A stretch of 64,000 nucleotides of DNA from JBPOIC01 sp052034865 (GTDB lineage Bacteria; UBA10199; JADFYH01): assembly GCA_052034865.1 (NCBI GenBank), contig JBPOIC010000023.1, positions 1-64,000 on the forward strand, written 5' to 3'. This document shows positions 51,395-60,469 of the stretch, one piece after another. The first letter of the stretch is position 1. Every line of letters starts with the position of its first letter. The notes beneath the pieces are model-generated. The model was not told the DNA's origin. It ran no database searches and saw nothing but the letters and a program-made list of their open reading frames with translations. The translations under genes were made by a program, and so were the position numbers.

Positions 51395-51832
51395 TTAAGC
51401 AACATCCTTTTCAAAAACACGATCCGCCATTTTTTGAGCAACTTCTTCGATGACTTTTTTAATCTGAATCTGAGCCGCTTCCTGCTCGCACCTCACCTCT
51501 GACCGAATCTGCTTTAGGTAGGCCTCAGAGGCGTCCTTCGCGTGAGCCATGATTTTGGCAGCCTCCGCTTCACCTTCACGACGGATCTTCTCTTTAATCT
51601 CGATGCCCTGAAGTCTCGCCTGCTGAATCTTCTGTTCATACTCTTTCATGAGGGCTTCAATTTGGACACGTAGAGAGTCGACAGCTTCGGAAGCGCCATC
51701 GGTAGCATTTTTTCGCTTTTCGAAAACGCGGAGGGCGGGTTGAATGACTAAAGAATTGAGGGAAAAGAAAACCACAAGAAACAGGGCCAGCTGAATAAAG
51801 AAGGTTTGATCTGGTTGTAGTTCTAGTCCCAT
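51395..51832 (-). CDS. ATP synthase b' subunit
   Basis: 145 residues. A single N-terminal helix (FFIQLALFLVVFFSLNSLVIQPAL) is followed by a long coiled coil with EKRKNATDGASEAVDSLRVQ. This is the second b-type stalk subunit, first of the operon. Pairing b' with b, with a and c missing, is typical of deltaproteobacteria-type and some other lineages. It begins about 125 bp downstream of a strong promoter. Confidence 0.9.
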   Translation of the reverse strand: MGLELQPDQTFFIQLALFLVVFFSLNSLVIQPALRVFEKRKNATDGASEAVDSLRVQIEALMKEYEQKIQQARLQGIEIKEKIRREGEAEAAKIMAHAKDASEAYLKQIRSEVRCEQEAAQIQIKKVIEEVAQKMADRVFEKDVA

Positions 51833-51956
51833 GGGGGATTACCCGGCTTTTGATTTGAGAATAAAAATTTCTGTTTGGATTTTGTGTCTCGGATTCGGGC
51901 TTAAACCCACGCAAATCCTGATTTCACGGGCCTTCCCGACGTTGAAAGGCGCGTGC

Positions 51957-51985
51957 AGTTAACATGTGGTTTTTTATTCTGTCAA
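51957..51985 (-). promoter_or_regulatory. Sigma-70 promoter for the atp operon
   Basis: On the minus strand TTGACA (51985-51980), 17-bp spacer, TTAACT (51962-51957). It lies about 125 bp upstream of the b' start codon. The perfect -35 and ideal spacing support it; the -10 is only moderate. Confidence 0.65.
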
Positions 51986-52010
51986 GAAATTTACCCTGCA
52001 AATTCAATCC

Positions 52011-52053
52011 CCTGAAATTCATGAGTTTTATGAAAGTTGAATGAATTTTCAGG
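52011..52053. promoter_or_regulatory. Imperfect inverted repeat upstream of the atp promoter
   Basis: CCTGAAATTCAT (52011-52022) and ATGAATTTTCAGG (52041-52053) are complementary apart from a one-base bulge, with an 18-bp loop. It lies about 25-70 bp upstream of the atp -35 box and between the divergent atp operon and esterase genes, a good place for an operator. The other bases of the 51833-52168 gap show nothing else. Confidence 0.45.
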
Positions 52054-52168
52054 CAAGGTTTGTTTGAATAAATGGAGGAAGTGAAAACTTGTTTAATGCC
52101 TAAAGACACCCCTCTGGCTTCATGCTTGAGGCTTCCCAACCTTTCCTTTACGCTTGTTATAAGGCCCC

Positions 52169-52948
52169 ATGAACAACCCAAAACCCAAAATTCAGAAAAC
52201 CTTATCGATCGAGCTCCACAAGGGAGATGAAGGAGTTCTGCTAGTTCATGGTTTTACTGCAACTCCACACTCGCTTGCATATCTGGCACAAACCCTTGCC
52301 CAGGAAGGATATTCTGCTCTCGCCCCCTTACTGGCAGGTCATGGAAGCACACCGGAAGAAATGGAAAAAACTCATTGGGAGGATTGGTACTCAAGTGTCG
52401 AGCAAGCTTATTTGAAACTCAAGAAAACCTGCAAACAGGTTCACGCCATCGGACTCTCGATGGGAGGACTGTTGGCCTTGCATCTGGCAAACCAACATTC
52501 GGTCAAAAGCCTCACCCTCTTGGCAACCCCACTTTTTATGGAAGAATGGAGTCTGATTCACCTGCTTCCACTTTTATGGAAAACCCCTCTGCGTTTTTTT
52601 TACCGGTTTGTAAAAAAATCAGGACCCTCTCTTCTTGATCCCACCGAAACCCGAAACTATCAATCGTATGATCGTATTCCTCTTGCCTCTGTCATCGAGC
52701 TTTTGAAGCTTCAGGTAAAAGTACAACAGGAACTGAAAAGAATTACGGTCCCCACCCTGATCGCCCATGCCCTCCAGGATGCAACCGTACCCTACTCCAA
52801 CCTCGAGCAGTTACGAGAAAGACTCACTTCTGCAAAAACCGAAATCCTCACCTTAAAAAAATCCGGCCATATTGTGACGATGGATTATGAGCGGGATTTG
52901 GTGGCTCGCCGGGTATTGAAATTTATCCGAAAGCAAAACGAGAAATGA
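52169..52948 (+). CDS. Alpha/beta hydrolase (carboxylesterase-like)
   Basis: 259 residues. VLLVHGFTATPHSLAYLAQ (oxyanion loop), the nucleophile elbow in AIGLSMGGLLALHLA (Ser about 91), a late Asp in LIAHALQDATVPY, and the His in LKKSGHIVTMDYERD complete a catalytic triad of the bacterial carboxylesterase/monoacylglycerol lipase type. It is cytosolic; the substrate is unknown. A TTATAA lies close upstream of the ATG, so the leader may be short. Confidence 0.9.
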   Translation: MNNPKPKIQKTLSIELHKGDEGVLLVHGFTATPHSLAYLAQTLAQEGYSALAPLLAGHGSTPEEMEKTHWEDWYSSVEQAYLKLKKTCKQVHAIGLSMGGLLALHLANQHSVKSLTLLATPLFMEEWSLIHLLPLLWKTPLRFFYRFVKKSGPSLLDPTETRNYQSYDRIPLASVIELLKLQVKVQQELKRITVPTLIAHALQDATVPYSNLEQLRERLTSAKTEILTLKKSGHIVTMDYERDLVARRVLKFIRKQNEK

Positions 52949-52964
52949 TTTTGGGAAGTGGGGA

Positions 52965-53020
52965 GAAGAAAGAATTCAGAAGATAGAAAAAACCTTGAAT
53001 CGAATTTTCTGTAGGTCCTG
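52965..53020. repeat. Repeat island E (purine-rich repeat)
   Basis: GAAGAAAGAATTCAGAAGAT followed by AGAAAAAACCTTGAATC, matching the GAATTCAGAAGACAGAA-type stretches of islands C, D and F, and then CTGTAGGTCCTG with a GTAG-like tetramer but no clear REP hairpin. It sits between convergent genes. Confidence 0.5.
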
Positions 53021-53047
53021 TGAGATTGCCCTGAAAGAATTGCCATC

Positions 53048-54733
53048 CTAATTTCCATTTCGCAGCTGTCCCAATTTTTTTTGAATGCGCCCAAGATCTC
53101 TTTGATCGGCAAAGTCTTTGTCCGGATGAGATTCCAGGTTGATCTGGGCACGCTCATAATAGCCCAAGGCTTTTTGCGGATTTCCAAGCTTTAAATAAAC
53201 ATCCCCCAGGTGTTCGAGAACAATGGGCTCATTAGGGACAAGCTCTATGGCTTTCAACAAAAATCCCAAAGCCCGATGAGTTTCCCCCTTCTTGAAATAA
53301 ACCCAACCCAAACTGTCGAGAATGTAGCCATCTTTTGGCTTGAGAAGGACGGCCTGTGAAACAAGCTTGAGAGCATCTTCGAGATGAATGCCCTGATCTG
53401 CGTAGGAATAGCCGACATAATTCATGGCGCCCACATTTTTAGGATTCAGCGCCAGTAGGCTGAGCATGGTTTTAAGACCCTGCGAGGAATCCCCCTTCTT
53501 ATCATAAGTGGCACCCAGACTAAACAGAAGCCGCTCATCTTTTGGATACTTTTGAATGGCCCGATTTAAAACTTCAATCGCCTGATCGTACTTTTTCCCG
53601 GAGTTATAAAGTGCTGCCCAGACCGCATAAAACTCCGGCACATCGCCCCGAAGGACGACGGCCTTTTGAATAAGGACGAGGGCTTCTTCTATCTGATGTT
53701 GATCTTCATGGATGATGATTCTGTGAAGGATGGCATCTTTATAAAAAGGAGAATCTTCGGAAACCTGGCTGAGTGAATCAAGGGCGGCTGGATAATCTTT
53801 TTGGGCCTGGTAAGTGACTCCCAGATAATATTGGGTCCGATCTGATTGAGGATTTTTTTCCAGGATTTTTTTAAAAAAGTGAATCGCTGAAGGGTAATCC
53901 TGTTTTTCATAACTTAATAATCCCAACCGCAAACTCGTAGCGAGATCTTCAGGCAGGATTTTGTTTAGCTCCTGATAGATGCGTTCTGCATCTTTCAGAC
54001 GCTTTTGATCGAGATAAAGCTGACCCAAGGCCTGCAAGGTGCGAACGTCGTCTGGATTATCGTATAAAACCTGTTCATAGAGGACAATGGCGCGGGGTGC
54101 GTCCTTTTTAAAACCAGAGTAAACTGTCGCCAAAAGAAAAGACCCCGTTGTGGAGGTCGGAACTTCTTTTTTGAGGCGCTGCAAGACCTCAATACCACGA
54201 TCAATTTTATCCTGTCCCAGATACTCACGGGCTAAAGAAACATGGGCCTCTTCATCCTTGGGATTGAGCTGGATGGCCTTTTGGTATTCCTCGATTGCCA
54301 AAGCCGTCTCTTTGCGCGCCGAGTATAATTTACCCAGGGTTAAATGGGCCGATTGATTTTTAGGATCCAGCCGAATGGCCTCGCGTACGGCGCCTAAGGC
54401 CTCTTCAATTCGATTTGCCTCAATATTTCCGCGCGCCAGCTCCTCTCTTAAAAAAGAGGATTGCGGATCGACTTCCACCGTACGCTTCAGATCTTCCAGG
54501 GCAAATTCCTGATTCCCCTCAAAGGCGTTCAGCTTGGCAAGCAGGTAGTAATAATAGCGATTGCCTTTAAAACTGACTTTTTCTTCATGGTATTTGGGCC
54601 TAGGATTTTCAAGTGCGGCTTCGGAGGAAAAATCGTGATTGTGTTTGCGGGTGTGTCCGGGAGAACGATGAGCGCACGCTGAAAAAAGAAAGAGAAGAAA
54701 GATGGGAAAAAAAATGGCAGTTCGAAATTTCAT
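53048..54733 (-). CDS. Lipoprotein with tandem TPR repeats
   Basis: 561 residues. A signal peptide and lipobox (LLFLFSAC, Cys20) place it in the membrane. From about residue 55 to 540 there are about 13 TPR units with the W-LG-Y-A-F-A-P pattern (LDPKNQSAHLTLGKLYSARK and similar). TPR lipoproteins usually scaffold other envelope proteins; the partner is unknown. It begins 4 bp after hemH on the same strand, so it is part of hemN-hemH-TPR. Confidence 0.9.
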   Translation of the reverse strand: MKFRTAIFFPIFLLFLFSACAHRSPGHTRKHNHDFSSEAALENPRPKYHEEKVSFKGNRYYYYLLAKLNAFEGNQEFALEDLKRTVEVDPQSSFLREELARGNIEANRIEEALGAVREAIRLDPKNQSAHLTLGKLYSARKETALAIEEYQKAIQLNPKDEEAHVSLAREYLGQDKIDRGIEVLQRLKKEVPTSTTGSFLLATVYSGFKKDAPRAIVLYEQVLYDNPDDVRTLQALGQLYLDQKRLKDAERIYQELNKILPEDLATSLRLGLLSYEKQDYPSAIHFFKKILEKNPQSDRTQYYLGVTYQAQKDYPAALDSLSQVSEDSPFYKDAILHRIIIHEDQHQIEEALVLIQKAVVLRGDVPEFYAVWAALYNSGKKYDQAIEVLNRAIQKYPKDERLLFSLGATYDKKGDSSQGLKTMLSLLALNPKNVGAMNYVGYSYADQGIHLEDALKLVSQAVLLKPKDGYILDSLGWVYFKKGETHRALGFLLKAIELVPNEPIVLEHLGDVYLKLGNPQKALGYYERAQINLESHPDKDFADQRDLGRIQKKLGQLRNGN

Positions 54734-54737
54734 ATTT

Positions 54738-55748
54738 TTAAGAATGGGCGCCAGACAAAGTCTTTATGAGAACCAAATCCCGCAACGCCTCGATAAAAAC
54801 TGGCGAATCATTGAGGGCGGGCATCAACTCATATTGCTTCATTCCCAACCGAAGCGCCAAATCTCCATAAAGCATTTTCAACTCATACAGGGTTTCGGAA
54901 TGATCTGATACAAAACTGATGGGAACTGCCACGATATTTTTCACACCTTTTTCGGCCAATTGCTGAATCGTATCGACCGTATTCGGAGAGAGCCATTTTA
55001 ATGGGCCCACCTTACTCTGATAGGAAAGATGCGCAGGACACGAAACCTGAAGCTCCTTTAAGATCAGCTCCATGCTTTGCCGAATCTGTTGATCGTAAGG
55101 GTCGCCCTTCTCAATCTCACGGATGGGAATTCCATGGGCGCTAAAGAGCAGGTGGATGTCTTTTTCTTCGACATTTGAAAACCGGCTCAAGGCCTCGCGG
55201 ATGCGCAAGACCATCGCGCGGATATAAAAAGGATGATCCTGATAGCTTTTCACCAAATCCACCCGATCAAAGGAGATCTTTGATTTTTGAACTAGGCGCT
55301 CCCATTCCCGTTCGCTGGAGCGTGTGGTGGTGTAAGAGTACTGCGGATAAAGCGGCAAAAGGATGACCTGACGGACTCCTTCTTTTTGAAGGGAATGCAG
55401 GGCATCTTGTGTAAAAGGGCGCCAATAGCGCATTGCAACGACTACTTTAAATCGACGCCCTTCGTGAGAGGATTCATTCAACTTCGTCTCGAGCGCACTC
55501 GCCTGTTGAAGTGTCAATTCGGTAATCGGAGATTTCCCACCCATCGCCTCATAATAGACCTGGCTTTTGGGTGCCCGTAAGGAAGAGATGAAATAAGCCA
55601 AAGGTTTTCGAAATAAAAAGCTTAATGGAAAGGTGAAAATATCCGGATCTAAAAACAGGTTGTAGAGGAAGGGTTTAACCGCCTGCAACGAATCCGGTCC
55701 ACCCAGGTTGAAAAGCACCACGCCAATCGGAGGAGGAGAAGAGTTCAT
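54738..55748 (-). CDS. hemH: Ferrochelatase
   Basis: 336 residues. IGVVLFNLGGPDSLQAVKPF and the YSYTTTRSSEREW segment at the N-terminal half, LFSAHGIPIREIEKGDPY with the catalytic His, and FVSDHSETLYELKMLYG in the C-terminal half match HemH. It inserts Fe2+ into protoporphyrin IX. The ATG overlaps the hemN stop by 4 bp. Confidence 0.96.
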   Translation of the reverse strand: MNSSPPPIGVVLFNLGGPDSLQAVKPFLYNLFLDPDIFTFPLSFLFRKPLAYFISSLRAPKSQVYYEAMGGKSPITELTLQQASALETKLNESSHEGRRFKVVVAMRYWRPFTQDALHSLQKEGVRQVILLPLYPQYSYTTTRSSEREWERLVQKSKISFDRVDLVKSYQDHPFYIRAMVLRIREALSRFSNVEEKDIHLLFSAHGIPIREIEKGDPYDQQIRQSMELILKELQVSCPAHLSYQSKVGPLKWLSPNTVDTIQQLAEKGVKNIVAVPISFVSDHSETLYELKMLYGDLALRLGMKQYELMPALNDSPVFIEALRDLVLIKTLSGAHS

Positions 55749-57133
55749 ACAGTTCTGGAAAAGACCGGCCTTTCTTTCATCATCTGCTCAAGATACGCAT
55801 CAAAGACCATCACGATATTGCGCATCAAGAGCACGCCCATCCCCACAATCTGGATGAGCTTGTTTTTTCGAATGACCAATCCCTGGTCGACAAATTCATT
55901 CAGCTTTTCAAGGGCAGGTGCAAAGTAGTTACTGAAATCAATATTAAATTCCTTCTCGATCTTTTCTTCATCGAGCTCCAGGTGACACATGAGGCGCATG
56001 ATCACTTCGCGGCGAAGATGATCATCCTTGGTCATCCGGTAGCCGACGTGAATGGCTGGATGATGCCCTTCGATGGCACTGTAATATTCCGGCAGTGTTT
56101 TCGCATTCTGGGCGTAAACATTTGTGAGCTGACTGATGGCACTCATCCCCAAAGCGACCACATCACAACCCGCGCGAGTCGAATACCCCTGAAAATTCCG
56201 GTAAAGGGTTTTGTTTTTTTGCGCAATTGCAAGCTCATCATCGGGTTTGGCAAAATGATCCATGCCAATGTATTCGTAACCTGCTCCTGTCAATTTCTCG
56301 ATCGTCATTTTTAAAAGCCTTAATTTGACCTCGGGAGTGGGCAGATCTTCGGCGCGGATCAAATTCATGTGTTTTTTCAGCCACGGCACATGGGCATAGT
56401 TAAACACCGCAATTCGGTCCGGAGAGATTTGAATGATTTTTTCAACGGTTTCTTCAAAACTCTGAAGTGTCTGGAAGGGCAGTCCGTAGATCAAATCCAG
56501 ATTGAGACTCTTAATACCTACCTGACGGGACCAATCGATCGCATCGCGGGTGATCGATTCGGGCTGAACGCGATTTACCGCCTGTTGAACCTGAGGATTG
56601 AAATCCTGCACCCCCATCGAAAGTCGATTAAATCCTGCCTCTTTAAAAGCCTTGATGTGATCAAAAGTCAGCTCACGCGGATCAATTTCGGAAGAAGCTT
56701 CGATGTCGGGTGAAAAACGAAAAGTTTTTTGAAGGGTCAGCCCCAGATCCAGAATTTCCTGAGGAGTCAAGTGACTTGGAGTTCCTCCGCCCCAATGAAG
56801 CTGACGAACCGATCTTTGAGGATTTAAAAGACGCGAATAAAGGTCGATCTCTTTTTTAAGGACACTGAGATAATCAGCGATCTTTTTGCGATCTTTCGTA
56901 ACGATCATGTTGCAGCCGCAAAAATAACAAAGGGTGTCGCAAAAAGGCAGATGGAAATAAAGCGAGAGGGGCTCGCGGGTTTCAGGCGGATTGGTTTGGC
57001 GAAGCTCTTCTTCAAAATCCTGAAAGGTAAAATTTTTATGAAACAGAGGTGCCGTGGGATAACTCGTATAGCGCGGGCCCGGGCGGTCGTAGCGTTTTAG
57101 GAGAGAAATATCGATGTTTGAAAATAAGGACAT
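55745..57133 (-). CDS. hemN: Oxygen-independent coproporphyrinogen III oxidase
   Basis: 462 residues. The radical SAM cluster is CX3CX2CXC (C65, C69, C72, C74 in FCDTLCYFCGCNM), which is the HemN form rather than HemW. N-terminal RYTSYPTAPLFH and LHWGGGTPSHLTPQE are also typical, and the C-terminal HemN domain is present. It forms protoporphyrinogen IX without O2, feeding HemJ. It heads the hemN-hemH-TPR unit. A repeat island separates it from hemE. Confidence 0.97.
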   Translation of the reverse strand: MSLFSNIDISLLKRYDRPGPRYTSYPTAPLFHKNFTFQDFEEELRQTNPPETREPLSLYFHLPFCDTLCYFCGCNMIVTKDRKKIADYLSVLKKEIDLYSRLLNPQRSVRQLHWGGGTPSHLTPQEILDLGLTLQKTFRFSPDIEASSEIDPRELTFDHIKAFKEAGFNRLSMGVQDFNPQVQQAVNRVQPESITRDAIDWSRQVGIKSLNLDLIYGLPFQTLQSFEETVEKIIQISPDRIAVFNYAHVPWLKKHMNLIRAEDLPTPEVKLRLLKMTIEKLTGAGYEYIGMDHFAKPDDELAIAQKNKTLYRNFQGYSTRAGCDVVALGMSAISQLTNVYAQNAKTLPEYYSAIEGHHPAIHVGYRMTKDDHLRREVIMRLMCHLELDEEKIEKEFNIDFSNYFAPALEKLNEFVDQGLVIRKNKLIQIVGMGVLLMRNIVMVFDAYLEQMMKERPVFSRTV

Positions 57134-57183
57134 ATATATCAGGATCTAATGAATCTGTTTTTTTGCAGCTCTTTTATTATGAA

Positions 57184-57320
57184 AGACGGAGCTGGAGGAT
57201 GCTGAGCAGAAAAGGAAAGTTGATTCTGTCTTCTATCTTTTGGATTCTGAATTCTCATTTTTTTAATTCCCCTCCTTTGGAGGGGTGCCCGTCAAAGCGG
57301 GGTGGTCTAACCGAGAAAAT
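57184..57320. repeat. Repeat island F
   Basis: AGACGGAGCTGGAGGA (motif variant with a gap) lies near 57184, then pyrimidine-rich TTCTGTCTTCTATC / TTCTGAATTCTC (57222-57257; the reverse complement of the purine repeat), and CCCCTCCTTTGGAGGGGTGCCC with GTCAAAGCGGGGTGG (57279-57306), a common environmental repeat type. It separates hemE and hemN, which are otherwise in the same orientation. Confidence 0.6.
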
Positions 57321-57372
57321 TGAATTCAAGGTTTTCTTCGGGATTCTTCCTTCACCACGCCTTCTCCCCCAT

Positions 57373-58410
57373 CTACCGGCTCAAGCTCTGGACCGTCTTC
57401 ACCAAATATTTCACATGCTCCACCGGGGTGTTCGGCAAAATCCCATGCCCGAGATTAAAGATATAACCGCGCCTGGGATTCACCTTTTGCAAAATCTTTT
57501 GCACGCGCTCGCGAATATGGGCAGGTTTTGAGAACAAAACAATAGGATCCAGGTTTCCTTGGAGCGCGACTTTTTGATGCATCACACGGTGGGCCTGCTT
57601 GAGATCGACCGTCCAATCGAGACTGACGACATCGGCTCCGGATTTGCTGAGCGATTCCAGTTGATCTCCCCGGCCTCGGGCAAAAAAGATGACCGGAAGT
57701 CCCTTTCGATTCAGTTGAGCAATCACCTGCTGGATATAAGGAAAAGAAAACTCAAAATAATCCTCGGGAGTCAAGATCCCTCCCCAGGTGTCGAAGATCT
57801 GAATCGCCTGTGCTCCGCTTTCGATCTGAAAATTGAGCAGGTCTGTCACGGCCTGGGTAATCTTTTTAAGCATGCGATGGGCCAATGCCCGATTTTGATA
57901 AATAAGACTTTTAAGATAAAGAAAATTCTGACTCCCGCGCCCCTCAACCATATAAGACATGAGTGTCCAGGGAGAGCCCGCAAAACCAATCAAGGGAGCA
58001 CGACCCGTCAGCTCTTTTCGCACAAGGCGGATGGCATCTCCTAAAAAGCGATAAGCCTTTTCCGGATCGGGTCTTTTGAGTTTCTGAATTTCAGCGGCGG
58101 AACGGATCTCTGGAAAAAGCCTGGGTCCTTCTTTTTCTTTCAAGGTGAGCGTCTGTCCCATCGCTTCGGGAACGATGAGGATATCCGAGAAAATGATTGC
58201 TGCATCAACCCCCAGAATATCAATCGGTTGAAGCGTAACCTCGGCCGCAAGCTCAGGTGTTTTACAAAGCTTTAAAAAACTGACCTGAGAGCGCACGGCA
58301 CGATATTCAGGTAAATACCGTCCTGCCTGGCGCATGATCCAGATCGGTGCACGAGGTGTTGGTTTTTTAAAACAGGCATCCAGAAATAAAGAATGGGTTG
58401 AGATAGGCAT
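57373..58410 (-). CDS. hemE: Uroporphyrinogen decarboxylase
   Basis: 345 residues. The N-terminal PIWIMRQAGRYLPEYR (catalytic Arg pair) and FSDILIVPEAMGQTL, then GFAGSPWTLMSYMVEGRGS, IQIFDTWGGILTPEDY and GNLDPIVLF near the end are diagnostic. It converts uroporphyrinogen III to coproporphyrinogen III. It is in the same orientation as hemN but separated by repeat island F, so co-transcription is doubtful. Confidence 0.96.
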   Translation of the reverse strand: MPISTHSLFLDACFKKPTPRAPIWIMRQAGRYLPEYRAVRSQVSFLKLCKTPELAAEVTLQPIDILGVDAAIIFSDILIVPEAMGQTLTLKEKEGPRLFPEIRSAAEIQKLKRPDPEKAYRFLGDAIRLVRKELTGRAPLIGFAGSPWTLMSYMVEGRGSQNFLYLKSLIYQNRALAHRMLKKITQAVTDLLNFQIESGAQAIQIFDTWGGILTPEDYFEFSFPYIQQVIAQLNRKGLPVIFFARGRGDQLESLSKSGADVVSLDWTVDLKQAHRVMHQKVALQGNLDPIVLFSKPAHIRERVQKILQKVNPRRGYIFNLGHGILPNTPVEHVKYLVKTVQSLSR

Positions 58411-58534
58411 GGAATTAAAATCCGTCTGATAAAATGGCCATCAGCGACCGCTCTGAAAACTTTGTGAGTAAAACCTGTTTTGAGGCAGAACCCTGAGGAT
58501 TGTTGTCTGTTCCGAAAATTTTTAAATGGGGGTA

Positions 58535-60469
58535 CTACTTCAATTCTTTTATCCCCGACCCATCCACTCCTAAAATATAAGGTCGGACTTCAGCCTCGCG
58601 ACTTTCCTGAAATCCTTTCAGTCCTGTCGCACCCTGGTAATCATGAATCTGAAGCAAGGCTGGCTTGATTTCATCTTTTTTGGGATTTTTCTTCGATGCC
58701 AGGGCCTGTCCCAAAATCCGAATGGCATCGTAGCCCATCGCCTCGAGCGTCGACGGAGGATAGGTATAAGCGAGCTGGAAATCATGGACAAAACTTTTCA
58801 CCGCTGCCTGTTCGGCATCCCGGAAGTAGATATCGACGAAGAAGGCTTTTTTAAGTGAGGAGCCAATCTTCTGCGGAAGCGAGCTGTCATTCCAGGCGTT
58901 GGTCCCAAAAGCGACTATTTCGCTTAGTCCAGCATTGATGAAGGCGGGAGCGACTTTTCCCATCGTGAGATAAGAGTCAGGAATAAAAATCGCATCGAAG
59001 GGTTTTTCTCCGGCCTTAAGCTCTGTGATGGAAAGCTTCAGCTCTCGCAAATCTTCGGACAAGTCAGACCTGGAAGGGGCAAATCCCTTTTTGGCCTTGA
59101 TCTTGGCTGAAAAGGCCGAAACCTCTTTTTGAAACTCTCCTAAAAACTCCTGCCCGTAATTGTTGTTGGGGTAAAACACCGCAAAGTTTTTAATACCCTG
59201 GCGCTTGGTCATGTATTCGAGCAGGGCCCTGACCTGAGCGGTTGGGGTTAAGCTGAATCGGAACACATTCTCACCCAGAGCAGGCACGCCTTTCTTTTGG
59301 GATAAAGCCAAAAGAGTCACGCCGTTCTCCTGGGCTTTTTTGACGGCGGCTTCAACTTCGGAGGAAGGTAATGGTCCCACAATCGCAACGACCTTCTCTT
59401 TCTGAACCAACTCATCCACTAACTGAGCGGCTTTTTCCGGATCACCCCCGCTGTCTTTCACAATGAGTCGAATATTGCTCACGCCATGGCACTCCGGTTT
59501 TATGGAGGCGGCGCATTCCATCCCTTTTAAGGCATTATTTCCGTACTGCTCATATTTTCCGGAAAGTGGAAGGATGACCCCGACCGCAATGGCATTCGAT
59601 TTTTGTTTTGTGACAGCCCCTCCTCCACCCAGGCTCGCGAGGATCCGAGTAGCATCCTGAGCAAATTCGTGGTTGGGATTTTTGGATAAAAAGCGCTTTA
59701 AAGCCTGCTCGGCCTTCGGATTGTTTTTGGATTCGTAGTAGGATTTTCCGAGTTTGAATTCGACGTAGGAGGCACGGGATTTTCCCTCATACTTCGGAAT
59801 GCGGCGATCCAGAGCTTCGATCGGAGTCGCACCACTCACCCACTCTTTGAATTTTGCGACCACATCGGATTTGGCAGGTGTTTCGGATCCAAATTTTGAG
59901 GTAATTTCGCTCTCCGGCAAGGACTCGTAGAGATCAAAAAGAATGAGATAATAATAGGATTTTTTATTCAGATCTTCCTGCAAGGCCTGGGCAGAGGCTA
60001 GAGCGAAAGAAGCAAGTTTGGCTTTTTCGCGCTCATCAAGGGCATTTGCCTGAACGGCATCAAAGGCAGCCAGGGCCGGACCATATTCGTTTTGTCGGTA
60101 GTAACTAAGCCCCAACTTGACACCGCTTTTTGAGCGAATAGCTCCGTCGGGAGATTTTTGAATGAGGGCTTTAAAAATCTGAATGGCTTGAGGCAGGTTC
60201 TGATCGAGCATGGCGATCTGTCCCAAGCGAAATTCACTTTTGTCACTCAGCTCATTGTAGGGATATTTCTGAAGGAAGTTTTTATAAAGGGATTTGGAAG
60301 CCGCGTAATTTTTGGCCTCAAAAGATTTTTCTGCGGCATTGAATTCTTCCCGAGCCTCGGTACTCACGGCATTTGGATACTTCACCCGAACCGGACCAGT
60401 TGTGAGGGTACTGCAGGCGGCAGAAAAAAGGAGAAAAAGCAGCAAGAGCGAACGAAGGAGGTTTTTCAT
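58535..60469 (-). CDS. LpoA/LppC-like lipoprotein with TPR and periplasmic-binding domains
   Basis: 644 residues. Lipobox FSAAC (Cys19), then a TPR region (about 38-280, units such as YAASKSLYKNFLQKYPYNEL), then a type I periplasmic binding fold (about 295-610: VGVILPLSGKYEQYGNNALK, AIVGPLPSSEVEAAVKKAQE, FYPNNNYGQEFLGEF). This architecture is shared with LpoA, the outer-membrane activator of PBP1a, and with ABC-type binding proteins; no transporter genes are adjacent. It overlaps dnaJ by 4 bp. Confidence 0.85.
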   Translation of the reverse strand: MKNLLRSLLLLFLLFSAACSTLTTGPVRVKYPNAVSTEAREEFNAAEKSFEAKNYAASKSLYKNFLQKYPYNELSDKSEFRLGQIAMLDQNLPQAIQIFKALIQKSPDGAIRSKSGVKLGLSYYRQNEYGPALAAFDAVQANALDEREKAKLASFALASAQALQEDLNKKSYYYLILFDLYESLPESEITSKFGSETPAKSDVVAKFKEWVSGATPIEALDRRIPKYEGKSRASYVEFKLGKSYYESKNNPKAEQALKRFLSKNPNHEFAQDATRILASLGGGGAVTKQKSNAIAVGVILPLSGKYEQYGNNALKGMECAASIKPECHGVSNIRLIVKDSGGDPEKAAQLVDELVQKEKVVAIVGPLPSSEVEAAVKKAQENGVTLLALSQKKGVPALGENVFRFSLTPTAQVRALLEYMTKRQGIKNFAVFYPNNNYGQEFLGEFQKEVSAFSAKIKAKKGFAPSRSDLSEDLRELKLSITELKAGEKPFDAIFIPDSYLTMGKVAPAFINAGLSEIVAFGTNAWNDSSLPQKIGSSLKKAFFVDIYFRDAEQAAVKSFVHDFQLAYTYPPSTLEAMGYDAIRILGQALASKKNPKKDEIKPALLQIHDYQGATGLKGFQESREAEVRPYILGVDGSGIKELK